Below, one piece after another: positions 9,704-21,939 of a stretch of 64,000 bases of DNA. Made by a program: the position numbers and the translations under genes. This DNA comes from Datisca glomerata. Lineage: Eukaryota > Streptophyta > Magnoliopsida > Cucurbitales > Datiscaceae. A model generated the notes under the pieces. The model made no database searches. It worked only from the letters and a program-made list of their open reading frames with translations, and was not told the DNA's origin. How positions within the stretch are numbered: position 1 is the stretch's first letter; the number at the start of each line of letters is the position of its first letter. Location of the stretch: assembly GCA_003255025.1 (NCBI GenBank), contig QANY01003900.1, forward strand, positions 2,302,797 to 2,366,796, read 5' to 3'.

Positions 9704-11787
9704 TGTTGACACTTTGAGTTAATAATCTAATTTTGATGATTACAAAACATTATTTTTTTGTCAAAAAATTATAAAACATTGTTAAGTACTAATGTTATGT
9801 GCAAGCGTTTCTATGTATCGTATGCAGTATTACAAGTATTGAAGATTATACATGAAGAGGCGTGGAGATATCTGAAGAACCATCAAGATGTATGAAATAA
9901 ATTTTTTATAGGAGCTCAAATTATTAGGATGACAGATCATATGACTCATAGGATATATAAAATAAGTCTCAAAAATATTTTTTAAATCATTTTTGTTGCC
10001 TAAATGATTTTTACCACGGTAAAATGTTTCAAGTGAAGAAATTAGTTAGTCTCTGTCAAGATTGGACATCCACTACTGTATTAGAGTACGGAGTTTTAAA
10101 AGGTATAAACTAAATATGGAATTTTCCGTAAAACCTTTGAAAATAAACAGTCGAGTAGACGACCGCTACTGTTCCATCGAACGACCGCTCCTCAAAATGG
10201 AACGTTTCCATAAAAACTTGAAAAATAAGACGTTCCACTAGATGACCACTACTATACCAGCGGATTAGGGGTGTTCACTGTTAGTTTCGATCGGTTATTT
10301 AGGGAAAAATTAAACCGAAATGGAACTTTCAGTTCGTCCATATACCGAACGAACAATAAAACTCATATCAACTGCGGAACCAAACTGTTATTTACGGTTC
10401 GGTTTGACGGCACCTCATTAACTAATCAGAACATCACCAAATTAGAGCTCAAAAGAGCTTGTAACTAGTTTCTGTATCAGAATAAAATAGCAAACAAAAT
10501 CGGTAGAATAACAGACAAAATCACCAAATCACTGAAGCTTGTAGTAATAGACAACTGAAAACATAATAGACAACTCAGTAACGAATCAGAAAATCCTAAA
10601 CAAATTAACTTAAGAAAATGACAACAAAGAAACATAAATTATCTAAAGAAACCTTCAACGCAATATCTCAAAAGTTTTACATCAAGTATTAGAAAATGGG
10701 GAACTTTTCTCATAACCATTTTCATCTCGTCAATCTATGAAAAAATGTATAGAAAATGGGTATCCAAAGACCCCACTATTTCCCAAGTTGAGAAACTTAT
10801 AGCGAACCATATCTCTTACCCACTCTCATTTGAAGAGGAAGGCATTCTTGGTTAAGTTATAGACCGAAATCGACCAAAGCAAACGTCCATTTGCCCTCAT
10901 TTCACAGATTGAGCGAAGCTTAAGACGTCTCAGACCCATAATCAAATCCTAAACGCAGAAGGGAGGAAGGAGAAACTAGAAACTTAGAAAGGAGAAGCGA
11001 GAAGTTAGAAGGGAAGAAGGAGAAAGGAGAAGTAGAATCGAAGTGAAGAAGGAGAAAGGAGAAGTAGAATTGAAGAAAGAATAAGCATATTTGATCGAAG
11101 AAGGAGAAAGGAGAAGGCTCGATCGAAGAGGAATGGAGGAGACGAACCCTAATAATCCCATTTTTTCAGCTTACATACTAAGGGTAGACGGAAAACGGCA
11201 GGGTATTGAATATTTTGTTCACCTCTATAGCGGACATCTGCTCCTCATAGTTTGCACCAGCGGCTTTTTTTCCTAGCGTATAAATAGAGGGGCATCTTGG
11301 AGGCAAAAATACAAAACAATTGAGCATTAATTTCATTGTAAAAATTCTAGGAGAACTTTTAGCTTCCTTGAGATATATAATTCCTCATCTTAGTATTTTG
11401 TGCGTAGTTGATTTTGTGACTATAATTGTATATCTACTATAAGTGAGAGAGTTGTTCTTGAGAATCATTGAAGTTGTAACTAGGCGTGATTGATCCGTCA
11501 AATCAATCGGTGTATGAGTATTTGACCTTCAATCGTGAAGAAGGTCGTGAATCTAGTGGATTCTTCAAGAAGATGGCTTGGAGCGTGGACGTAAGTGAGG
11601 AGTACCGAACCATGTAAAAATTGACTGTGTTCTCTCTCTCCCCTTATCTCTTTACTTTACATTTCATAGTTAATTGTTCATCTGTGTAATTACTTGCCGC
11701 AATTATAATTTTATTTGTTGAAATGCATGACATGTATTAACACAAAACACCCAATTCACCCCATTTGAATAATTGCATGATCCTATA
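9704..11787 (+). repeat. LTR 1 of the tandem LTR retrotransposon (contains hAT-like insertion)
   Basis: It starts TGTTGACACTTTGAG and ends ATGATCCTATA, followed by the primer-binding-like TAGTATCAGAGC. It aligns with LTR 2 and LTR 3 over its whole length except for an extra 962-bp hAT-like element at 10266-11227. Without that insertion and its duplication it is about 1.1 kb, as the others are. Confidence 0.85.
10266..11227. mobile_element. hAT-like element inserted in LTR 1
   Basis: The left end is TAGGGGTGTTCAC and the right end GTTCACCTCTA is its imperfect inverse. The flanking 8-mers CAGCGGAT (10258-10265) and TAGCGGAC (11228-11235) share the six bases AGCGGA, consistent with an old 8-bp hAT duplication. 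LTR 2 and LTR 3 show the uninterrupted site (TATCACTGGACG and ATACCAGTGGAA), which confirms the insertion. The subterminal TTAAACCGAAATGG and TACGGTTCGGTTT are typical. There is no transposase; a purine-rich GAAGGAGAAAGG tract fills 10960-11120. Confidence 0.8.
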
Positions 11788-13332
11788 ATTAGTATCAGAG
11801 CATGGTGGTCAGGTCTTCGACTCAAAAGGAAAGTATTGTGATTGCATGCAGGTGTTGAGGGGGCAGCTTGTTGGTAGGTGGGCCAACATCCTGCAACATG
11901 ATGGAGGCCTATGGAGCCAAACCACAGTCAAAACTTGAGCACATGTGTTTGAACTAAATAAGAGAAATAAAATTGCGTCTTACCTACCATTGGTGTTAAA
12001 GCCAATAGAATGTATCGTTGATATTAAAGTTTAGAATGTATCTTACGTTTGTAAAGTTATTTTATTGCAATCTTTCATTCACTAGGTATCCATTGATTTT
12101 GAAATCATATGTGAAGGGGGGTGCCCAAAATGATTGATGGGTGCTCATTGGATAGGATCTTAGATATCCCATACGAAGGAACTATGTGTTTCAATACATT
12201 GGTATGTGCTACTATAGATGATTTTGATCCTATAAAAGCCAATAGAATACTATGTGGATAAGATGTAGGCAGTCGTGGTTTAAGGCCTGAACAAACAACT
12301 CACTATTACGATCAAAATCCTTCATCACATGATCTCATATATGTATTTGCCTCGTGGGGGACATAGGGATAAGGTAAGTTATATGGATGTGTTTCTTCTT
12401 TATAAGATTTTACAAGGAGAGCTCGTTGATTTAAATTACATCATGATGTCCCATATGATAGAAGTATTATCTTCCTCCTGAGCTTCATTTCCCATATGGT
12501 ATGTGGCAAAACAAAGTGTTTCAACACATTCAAGTAAACTTAGAGGACAAGTCTTTTGTTGAAATGGACTCCTATGACACATACACAAAGACACATTCAT
12601 AAAATGTATGAAGCTTATAACCAATAATGAGGAAAATTAGTGGAGAGCACCATGTAGGACTAAATGGAAAAGTATTCCTCAATAAATACATGAAGAAAGA
12701 ACGATTGAGAATGAAAATATTGTCTCTCATGGTGAAAGAATGACTGAAGCTCAATGATATACTCTTCAAGGTCTCTATGAAAGTTACACACTACGAATGC
12801 GCAAAACGATTCACTTTCTTCATCCATTCAAGGGCTTCAACTTCAACAAGAGCACAACTACAACAACTTGCTTCAGCAACATCAAGCTCAATACGAGTCC
12901 GTTATGGCTTATCTTCATCGTTACTTCCTTCAGCCTCCCCCCGGATGCATAAATTTGAAGTCTACTTGATATATTAGATTTAGTTCTTTTAATGAATTAT
13001 GTTTCTAAAATTTATATTGATGAATTATGTGACATTTATTCTGATGGATTATGTTTCTAAATTTTATTTTGATGGACTTGATGGATTATGTAGTCTACTT
13101 CGTTTAAAAGTACCTGCCAAATTATTGTTAACTACTCTTAGATTATATATTATGGATTTTTTTCTGCTTTCATTTTGACGATGTCAAAGGGGAAGAGATT
13201 TGAATTAAGTGGGAGTTAAATTAAGGGGGAGTTAGACTAAGGGGGAGTTATTGTCCTTTTATGCTTTAACTTGGATGTTATCGTTGATATTAGTAACAAT
13301 GATTTGTCATCATAAAAAGAGGGGGTGTGGCT
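11788..13332 (+). mobile_element. Internal region 1 of the tandem element (non-autonomous)
   Basis: It begins with TAGTATCAGAGC, a degenerate tRNA-Met-type primer binding site (canonical TGGTATCAGAGC). It ends in AAAGAGGGGGTGTGGC, a polypurine tract next to LTR 2. Between them it aligns with internal region 2: a shared GGATCTTAGATATCCCATA block, a CCATATGATAGAAGTATT block, and the end of a reading frame whose protein (GERMTEAQ..TLQGL) is disrupted. Upstream of the tract it has AAGGGGGAG repeats, as in copia elements of the SIRE/Maximus type. No reverse transcriptase or integrase was seen. Confidence 0.75.
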
Positions 13333-14412
13333 TGTTGACGCTTTGAGTTAATAATATAATTTTGATAACCACATAACATTGTTAAGTACTAATGTTATGT
13401 GCAAGAATTTATATGTCTCTTATCCAATATTATGTGTATTGAAGAATACACATGAAGAGGCGTGATGATATACGGAGAATCATGAAGACTTAGAAGACAA
13501 AATTTCTATTGGAGCTTAAACGATTAAGATGAAAGATCATATAGCTCATAGGATAGATAAAATAAGTCTAAAAAATATTTCTTAAATCATAATTTTAGGC
13601 AAAAATAATTTTTACCATGGTAAAAATATTTTAATTGCACAAATTGGTCTGTCTTTATCAAGACCGAAAGTCTGCTATTGTATCAGCGGATGAGGTTCTA
13701 AAGAGTATAAACTAAAAGTGTATTTTTTTTTTGTAAAATCTTTGAAAATAAACGTCATGTGGACGATCGCTACTGTTCAACCGGACGACCGCTCCTCAAA
13801 ATGGAATGTTTCCGTAAAATCTTCAAAAATAAGATGCTCCATCGGATGACCATATTGTATCACTGGACGCTTGTTCCTCACAGTTTGCACCAACAACAAT
13901 TTTTTCTTGGCTTGCAAATAGATGGGTTTATTGGAGGCAAAATACACAACAATTGAGCGTGAATTTCATTGTGAAATTTTACCTTCCTTGAGCTATATAA
14001 TTCCTCACCTTTGTGCTTTAGTGTAGTTGATTTTGTGAGCATAATTGTATATCTACTATAAGTGAGATAGGTGTTCTTTTGTTCTTGAGAATCATTGAAG
14101 TTGTAACTAGGTGTGATTGATACCGTAAAATCATTATGTGTAAGAGATTTTGATCTTCAACCAAAAAGAAGGTCGTTATTCTAATGGATTCTTTAAGGAT
14201 GTGCTTTGGAGCGTGGACGTAGGGAAGAGTACCGAACTGCGTAAAAATTGAATGTATTCTTTATCTCATATCTCTTTTCTTTTACATTCCGTAGATAATT
14301 ATTATTTTATATAATTGCTTGCCGCAATTATAATCTTTTTAATTGAATTGCATAACACATATTAGCACAAAAACACTTAATTCACCCCCTTGGGCAATTT
14401 CACGACCCTATT
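13333..14412 (+). repeat. LTR 2 (middle) of the tandem element
   Basis: It starts TGTTGACGCTTTGAG right after a polypurine tract and ends CACGACCCTATT right before the primer-binding-like TTGGTATTAGAGCC (14414-14427). At 1080 bp it is full length, so it serves as the 3' LTR for internal region 1 and the 5' LTR for internal region 2. Open frames inside it are by-products. Confidence 0.85.
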
Positions 14413-15805
14413 ATTGGTATTAGAGCCTGGTGGTCAGGCGCTGAGAAGGGATTATTGGTAGGTGGACCAGCATCCTGCCACATATCGGAGGCCTGGTGGG
14501 GTCAAGTCACAGTAGAAATCTAAGCGCATGTATTTAACTAAATAAAAGAAATAAAGTTACGTCTTAACTATTAGCTATATCTAGTTTTAGTTCAACAATG
14601 ATCGCTTCAACTTACAATTGGTATCAGAGCCAATAGAATGTATCCTTGACATTAGTTTACAATATGTCCTAGGTTTGTTAGGTTTTTCTATTGAAATCTT
14701 TCATTCACTAGGTATCCATTGATTTTGAAATCATCTATGATAGGGATAACTATAACAATTGATGGGTGCTCATTGTGTAGGATCTTAGATATCCCATATA
14801 AAAGAACTATGCATTTCATTATATGGATGTGTTTGTTCATTATAGGATTTTATAAGGAGAGCCAATTGAGTTAACTTACATCATGATGTACCATATGATA
14901 GAAGTATTGTCTTCCTCCAAAGCTTCCTTGCTATATGGTATGTAGCTAACCAAAGTGTTTCAACACTTTTAAGCAAACTTAGAGGATGGGTCTTCTATTG
15001 AAATGATCTCCTATGACATATACACAAAGGCATACCTAAAACATATGAAGCTTATAGTTGATAATGAGGAAAATTAGGGGAAAGAACCATCTAAGACTCA
15101 ACGGAAAAACATTCTTCAAGAAATACATGAAGAAATAACAGTTGAGAATGAAGATATTGTCTTTTGTCGTGAAAGAATGACCAAAACTCAAGAATATACT
15201 CTTCAACGTGTCTATGAAAGGTTAGACACTACGAATGCTCGAATCGATTCACTTTCTTCATCCATTCAAGCGCTTCAACTTCAACATGAGGAACAACAAG
15301 CTTAATACGATTTCATTATCCATTTTATTATGGATTTCTTAATACGATTTCAATACGAGTCTGTTATGGCTCATCTTCATCATTGCTTCCCTTAGCCTCC
15401 TCCCAATGCATAAATTTGAAGTTTAATTGATTTAGTAGATTTAGTTATTTGAATGAATTATGTTTCTGATATTTATTTTGATGAATTATGTTTTCTACAT
15501 TTATTCTAATGGATTATGTTTCTGAATTTTATTTTGATGGATTGTGATGAATTATGTACTCTACTTGGTTTTAAAAGTACAAAGTCGAATTATTGTTAAC
15601 TACTCTTAGATTGCTATCTATTTTATGATGACTTTTTTCTGCTCTTATTCTGATGATGTCAAAGGGGGATAAATATTGAAGTAAAAGGGGAGTTAAATTA
15701 AGGGGCAACTAGACTTGGGGGGAGTTATTGTCCCTTTATGCTTTAACTTGGATATTATTATTGATATTAGTAACAATAGTTTGTCATTATAAAATAGGGG
15801 GATAT
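14413..15805 (+). mobile_element. Internal region 2 of the tandem element (non-autonomous)
   Basis: It opens with a tRNA-Met-type primer binding site (TGGTATTAGAGC, 14415-14426) and closes with the polypurine tract AAAATAGGGGGATAT (15791-15805). The order of blocks matches internal region 1, but the segment around 12190-12350 of copy 1 is missing here. A reading-frame remnant at about 15127-15304 (RERMTKTQEYTLQRVYERL then SSIQALQLQHEEQQA) looks like a helical or coiled segment. No enzyme domain is present. Confidence 0.75.
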
Positions 15806-16897
15806 TGTTGACACTTTGAGTTAATAATCTAATTTTGATGCTCACAAAATATTGTTCAGTATTAATGTTATGTGCAAGCGTTTCTATGTCCCTTGCGCAG
15901 TATTACGCGTATTGAAGATTACACATGAAGAGGTGTGAAGATATCTGAAGAATCATGAAGACTTATAATATAAAATTTCTATAGGAGCTAAAACTATTAA
16001 GATTAAAGATCAAATGGCTCATATAATAGATAAAGTATAAAAATATTTGTTAAATCATATTTTTGGCCAAAATGTATTTTATCACATTAAAATGTTTTAA
16101 CTGCACAAATTTGTCCGTCTCCTTGAAGACCAGACATCCACTACTGTTCAACGGACTTGGTTTTAAGGGGTTATAAACTAAAAATTGATTTTTCTACAAA
16201 TCTTTGAAAATAAACAATTAAGCAGATGCCTGCTACTGTTCCAGTGAATGACCGCTCCTCAAAATGGAATGTTTCTGTAAAATATTTGGAAATAAGATGC
16301 TCCACTAGACAACTGCTACAATACCAGTGGAAGTTCGCTCTTCTTATTTTGCACCAATGGATATTTTTTCTTGGGCTATCAATAGTGGGGCTTCTTGGAA
16401 GAAAAATACATAACAATTGAGCCGAATTTCATTGTGGAAATTCTAAGAGAACTTTTACATTTCTTGAGCTAGATAATTCCTCATCTTAATTATTTAAGAG
16501 TAGTTGATTTTGTGAGCATAATTTTATACCTATTCTAAGTTTGGGAGTTGTTCTTTTGTTCTTGAGAATCATTGAAGTTGTAACAAGATGTGATCGGTAC
16601 CGTCAAGTTAATCGGTGTACGAGGTTTTAAACTTCAACCATAAAAAATGTCGTGATTCTAGTGGATTCTGCAAGGAGGTGCCTTGGGCGTGGACATAGGC
16701 AAAGAGAGCTGAACCACGTAAAAATTGACCGTGTTCTTTCTCTCTTCCCTTAACTCTTTACTTTTACGTTCCATGGTTAATTATTTTTTCTATATAATTG
16801 CTTCCCACTACTATAAATTTTTTAATTGAATTGCATAACATATATTAACACAAAACACTCAATTCACCCCTTTCTTGAGTAAGTACACGATCCTACA
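15806..16897 (+). repeat. LTR 3 (right) of the tandem element
   Basis: It starts TGTTGACACTTTGAG and ends CACGATCCTACA, the canonical TG...CA. It is 1092 bp long, followed by GTGAT (16898-16902), identical to the 5 bp before LTR 1. It aligns with LTR 2 throughout; I judge the divergence to be clearly more than 10 percent, so the element is old. Confidence 0.85.
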
Positions 16898-16902
16898 GTG
16901 AT
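16898..16902. other. Target-site duplication GTGAT, right copy
   Basis: Exact match to 9699-9703. Confidence 0.85.
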
Positions 16903-17094
16903 AACAACCACTCTTTTCTCGTAAATGGTCGTTCTTGCTGTAGTTGCTGCATATATCGACTAGAATAGAAATTTACATCTTATAAAAGTATGACTATTCT
17001 GCTGCATATATCAATTTCATCTATATAGCGAAAAGATAAGAATAATATATATACGGTTAGTACCACTTAAGATGAAGTTGGCTCATCCACATAA

Positions 17095-17260
17095 GACAAC
17101 CACCATTTCTGGAATTGATCATAATCATCATCAAGTCTATTGATGGAAAACGTTGCTCGCTTCCCATCCAATACAACTATAATATCTTCATGGGAGTACG
17201 ATTGATCACATAACATTGGCACCATGGTCTTTACATAACAAATCTAGTTTTAGATATCAA
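17095..17260 (-). pseudogene. Possible fragment of an unidentified gene
   Basis: Read on the minus strand, this stretch gives an uninterrupted protein-like segment containing VPMLCDQSYSHEDIIVVLDG, KRATFSINRLDDDYDQFQKW and WLSYVDEPTSS before a stop. The codon pattern looks like real coding sequence. Upstream (to 17434, minus strand) a possible continuation with SLRILLQGHAGIA is broken by frameshifts. The copia element at 17435-20946 then cuts the sequence. I do not recognise the family; it may be another transposon's protein. Confidence 0.3.
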
Positions 17261-17434
17261 ACTTTACTGTGAGACACGCTTTTCTAAGTATCATGCTATT
17301 CCAGCATGTCCTTGTAGCAATATCCTCAAACTATTAGCAGTTAAACTGTCAGTGTCGTACTCAAACAATTCTTCAACTTCTCGTAGAGATACAATGGATC
17401 TATAAGTCAAAAGTCATACTTTAAGTCATTAAAC

Positions 17435-17636
17435 TGTAGAAAATCTCAGAGAGAGATATTAGGAGTTATTATGAGATATTTGATAGAGAAAATCAGGGCT
17501 AGTGATCAGGTCCTAAAGTTAAGGAAATTAGTTTTGATCTTTCCTATTTTAGTGTAACAAAATTTTGTATATATAGTCTAGTATGGATTGTAAATCAATT
17601 AAGAATGAAATAGAAAATCACAATTCTTTTTCTACA
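17435..17636 (+). repeat. 5' LTR of copia element
   Basis: 202 bp, from TGTAGAAAATCTCAG to CTTTTTCTACA. Directly next to it is TGGTTTCAGAGC, a primer binding site of the tRNA-Met type (17637-17648). It pairs with the 202-bp copy at 20745-20946. The flanking 5-mer TAAAC compares with TACAC on the far side. Confidence 0.9.
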
Positions 17637-20600
17637 TGGTTTCAGAGCTCAACTAGGATTTCTGGAAAATTATCACCGCCGTTTGGCTAGGGTTTCAGGG
17701 GGAAATATTACCGCCGATCCTTGTTCATCCCAACCTTAATTGCTGGTTCATGAATTATTCTCCCCAGCCTTCATTGATGTTTCTATTTTCGATTCCTCTC
17801 TTTCACCAATTATTTGATCATATTCAACCATGAAGGATGTTACATCTTCAACGCCATCAATGCTTTCAACTATGGAGGAAAAGATATTACACGAAGAACA
17901 ACAGAGCTTTAGAACATCCATACAGTATACAAACTGAATGGAAAAAACTACTTGAAGTGGTCTTAACTAGTTCGAACATTCCTGAAAGGAAAAAGGAAGT
18001 TGGGTCACCTATTGGAGACGACACCAGAGAATGGGAAATGCAAGGATTTGAAGCGTGAGAAGAAGATGATTCAATGATCATGTCATGGTTATGGGATTTT
18101 ATGAGACCCGAAATCAGTGATACATATATGTTTGTCCCTATAGCAAAGGCGATGTGGGATGCTCTTCATCAGACGTATTCCAGGTTAACGATGTAGCTAT
18201 ATGATATCAAGACAAAGATAACCGGCTATGGATAGGGGTCGAAAATAGAGATAGAGTATGCTAATTTTCATCCAAACTCGTGGAAGGAATTGGATTATTA
18301 TAGAGCAATCGATTTGAACTGTAGCAAATGGAATGGCTATCAAAAAGTTTATAGGAAGGGACCAAGTTTATGATTTCTTGATTGGCCTAAATTCTGAATT
18401 TGATCTTGTATGAATTTAGATTCTTGGAAGACCTGAATTTCCATCTTTAATTGAAGCAACATGGTCATTATGTTGAGTCTCCTTCAATAAAAAATTCTAC
18501 CCTTCTAAACTCTAAACCTCAAGAGCTGGTACTAGACAAAACTACTCCAAACAAGACCCATTCGACCAAGTGTACTAGAAAATCGTGATGAGTTGTGGTG
18601 CACATACTGTAAAAAATCACGACACACCAAAGAACGATGCTGAAAATTGCATTGGAGACTATCCATAAGTAGCCGTGAATGGGGATAAAGAGGTGGACAA
18701 CAAAGGTAGGCTCATGTGTCGGTTCAAGACTCAACATTATCAACAGAATTCCTTCTAAGGTCTTGGGGTTTCAAAGTCCACTAGAAAATCTATCCAAATT
18801 CTACCATGATACTCGATCTTCATTTAATCTTTCCTAGGGTTTTTAGGTGTACCTCTTTTTTTCCAATTTCATTGTTATAATGTGGTAAGTTAGATCCTCG
18901 TTCTCTTAAGTGTGTCTTCATAAGGTACTCATCTACTCAAAAGGGTTATAAATGTTATCATCCACCTACTAGAAAATTTCATATCTCAGCGGATGTTACA
19001 TTTGTTGAAAATAAATTCTATTTTACCATTCTTTATCTTCAAGGGGAGTTACATACTCTTGAAGATAAGGATTCAGACTTTCCACCCTTGTAGTTGCCCA
19101 ATCTTGAGTCCTCCAAACGTAAGTCTCAAATCATCATAAGTCCATTCTACAATTTGATGCGTTGGAAGAAAAAAGGGAGGGAGATGGAGAAATCTATTAC
19201 CAGCTCTGATTTGACAAAGTGTATGCAAGGAAAGGAGATGACATTGTGACTACTAGGTAAGAATAATCCTCTGAACCAAGCTCCATAAATGAAGTAAGTG
19301 AATCAACAGACCATTCTTCTACTAATCCTAAACCACCTTACCTTGACCAGGACCTACACCTACCTATTGCTGTAAGGAAAAAAACCCGAGAATGCACCAA
19401 AATAGCACTATACCCATTGTCACACTTTGTATCATTTGAGAATTTTTCCCCAAGCCATCAAAGTTTTCTCTCCACCTTAAACACAATTCCTATTCCTAGC
19501 TCATTGTCTGGAGCATTATCAAAGAAAGAGCGGAGACTTGCTATGGAAGCTGAAATGGATGCATTAAAGAAGAATGAGACTTTGGGAATTGGTTGATTTA
19601 CCAAAAGGAAAAAAACACAGTGGACTGTAAGTGTATCTACACAGTAATATTTAAGGCAGATGGGTCCCTAGAATGCTACAAGGTGAGGTTTATATGAACA
19701 TTCCACTGGGATTTAGTAGGGTTGATAAAAACAAGGTTTGTCGATTAAAAAAAGGCGTTATATAGGCTGAAACAATCCCCACGTGCTTGGTTTGGACGGT
19801 TTGCGAAGGTGATGAAAGCTGGTGGCTTGTAAAGTCAAGGGGATCACACGCTTTTTATCAAACATTCAGCCTCAGGGGGAGTCACTATTTTAATTGCATA
19901 CGTGGATGACATTATAGTGACAAGAAATGATAAAGTAGAGAATGAGGCATTGGAGAGGTGTCTAAGTAGATAATTTGAAATAAAAAGATTTAGGAAGATT
20001 GAAGTTTTCCTTGGAATTGAGGTGGCTTGATCAAGGAAGAGAATGTTTATCTATCAACAATAGTATGTTACAGACCTGCTCAAAGAAACATGCATGACAA
20101 CTAGCAACCTAGTTGGAGCTCCCAGTGAACAAAATCATAGATTAGGTGAGGCTATTGGAGATAAAACAATGGGCAGAGAGATGTACCAAAGACTTGTTAG
20201 AAAACTAATCTATCTTGCGCATACTAGGCCATATATAACTTACTCAATCAGTGTTATTAGTAAATTTATGCATGATCCTAGAGAAGTTCACATACATGTA
20301 GTCTATTGAGTACTTGATTACTTAAAGGCGCACCCTGGGAAAGGAATTTTATTAAAAGAGGGATCTGAAATTTATCTGACAGTCTATACATATGCGGGTT
20401 TTGCAGGGTCTCCAGTCGACAAGAGATCAACTTCGAGCTATTGTACCTTTCTTGGAGAAAACATGATATCTTGGAGAAGTAAGAAACAAAGTGTTGTGTC
20501 AAGGTCAAGCGCTGAAGCATAGTTCAGAGCTATGACAACTGGAGTATGTTAATTATTGTGGGTCAAAACATATAGAGATAAACATACATTTTATTAAAGA

Positions 20601-20744
20601 GAAGCTAGACAACTTGCAGATATACGTTCCGACAGGGCTTCAACTTGCAGATATGATGACAAAAAGGATTGTGTACCAACATGTTTCATGAGAATGTTAG
20701 CAAGCTGGGAATATATGATCTATATTCACTAGCTTGATGGGGAA
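17637..20744 (+). pseudogene. Ty1/copia gag-pol relic (internal region)
   Basis: In order: a gag part with MIMSWLWDFMRPEI and AKAMWDALHQTYS, the FLIGLNSEFD motif, and a zinc knuckle (CTYCKKSRHTKERC, C-X2-C-X4-H-X4-C, about 18595-18640). Then comes a sharply shortened middle: protease and most of integrase are absent, and the text jumps to the integrase tail (PPTRKFHISADVTFVEN, about 18965). Reverse transcriptase follows, with LKQSPRAWFGRF and the catalytic YVDDI (about 19900). RNase H follows (KRSTSSYCTFLGENMISWRS). A TAG stop again replaces Glu in the SAEAEF motif at 20520-20522. There are many stops and shifts. The polypurine-like GCTTGATGGGGAA precedes the 3' LTR. Confidence 0.9.
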
Positions 20745-20946
20745 TGTAGGAAATATCGGAGAGAGATATTAGGAGATATTCTGGGATATTTGGTTGAGAA
20801 AATCATGGCTAATAATCTGGTTCTAATGTTAAGAAAATAAGTTGTGATCTTTCCTAGTTTAGTGTAACTGGATTTTGTATATATAGTCTAGTATGGATTG
20901 TAAATCAATTAAGAATGAAATAGAAAATCAAAATTATTTTTCTATA
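20745..20946 (+). repeat. 3' LTR of copia element
   Basis: 202 bp, from TGTAGGAAATATCGG to TTTTTCTATA. It is close in sequence to the 5' LTR and has exactly the same length. Its following TACAC differs by one base from TAAAC before the 5' LTR, a decayed 5-bp target duplication. Confidence 0.9.
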
Positions 20947-20951
20947 TACAC

Positions 20952-21810
20952 CAATACTCATAATTGGGCGTCCACAATATAAGCGAAGATAAAATGAAAT
21001 GCTTACCTCATTCGACTTGACAAATCAAAGTTTCACATGTAATTCTTTGATGTTGTGAGCGACTCCCCTTGTTCCAACATCAACATAAAACCAGAGCGTG
21101 CTCTTGGGACTGTGTTCGCACCACCTGCTGGTTTGTGAAGTGTCAAAAATGATAAATACTCACAAGACCACACATATCAGGCTCTCAAAAACCTTACTGT
21201 CCCAATACTCTTCCCATTTGATACAACATTCGTATTTTAGTACAAGACCGACAATGCTGCACGACCCAAATTGTACTCCCATATCTCATTTATTTTTTCG
21301 TTGCTTGGGATGTAGTACAAATATATTTTGTTGCTCTTGTTGTAAAAGATAGTACTACCCAGAAGTACCAACATCAAAACACGAGTCAAATCTTTTCATT
21401 CTTAGGTGTACATAGTAAGAACCCGCTTAAGGTGACGAGATCTTGTATGACTAAGTTGGTTCATAAGGGTTGGTTTCGGTTAAGTAATTTGTCTGTCCAT
21501 CAGGTTTGGCTTTGGCCTAAGCATGTAAGGGATTCTGAAGTTGAGGATGAGGATGAGGGTGATTTACTTCCAAAATGTTAAATTGCTGTAAATACTAGTT
21601 AACTGCATTATCGATTACCTTTTTCGTACTATTAGTTCTAGCTTGAGGGCAAAGAAAAGAAATAGGATGGAAGTTTTACTTTTGTTATAAAAAATCCCTT
21701 TCAACTTATATTAATAAGAAGATCTTGCCCAATAAAGTAAAGGCCGAATAACAAGTGATCTTTCAATGCTTCTACGCATCCTTACTATTTGTATAATGTG
21801 AGGTAGGTTT
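20952..21810. other. Unassigned sequence after the copia element
   Basis: The sequence continuing from 17434 across the copia insertion should resume here. Short open stretches occur on both strands. One on the plus strand at about 21440-21580 ends in an Asp/Glu-rich tail (SEVEDEDEGDLLPKC) and could be a gene or transposon remnant. No family was recognised. Confidence 0.3.
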
Positions 21811-21882
21811 GGGTATAACAGGATATGAACCTACGTTCATTAGGTTAATAGCCCATTGCTCTACCCACTAAGCTATACACCT
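21811..21882 (-). tRNA. tRNA-like sequence, tRNA-Asn-like with AUU anticodon (probable pseudogene)
   Basis: On the minus strand, 72 nt fold as a cloverleaf. The acceptor AGGTGTA/TATACCC has six of seven pairs, counting one G-U. The D-stem is GCTT/GAGC and the anticodon loop is CTATTAA. The T-arm is GTAGG-TTCATAT-CCTGT, and the T-loop is close to TTCGAAT. The layout resembles tRNA-Asn, whose loop is usually CTGTTAA, but position 34 is A. The first acceptor pair is A-C and no T-run terminator follows. A decayed or organelle-derived tRNA, or the head of a SINE, is more likely than an active gene. Confidence 0.5.
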
Positions 21883-21939
21883 AAAAAGACATATTAGTCA
21901 ATATGGATTGGTGTGGAAAATAAAAGAGGATCGCCCCTT

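Noticed and set aside
13759..13956. Open frames repeated in LTR 1-3 (also 16226-16420)
   Set aside because: They lie wholly inside LTRs and are not conserved as proteins between copies.
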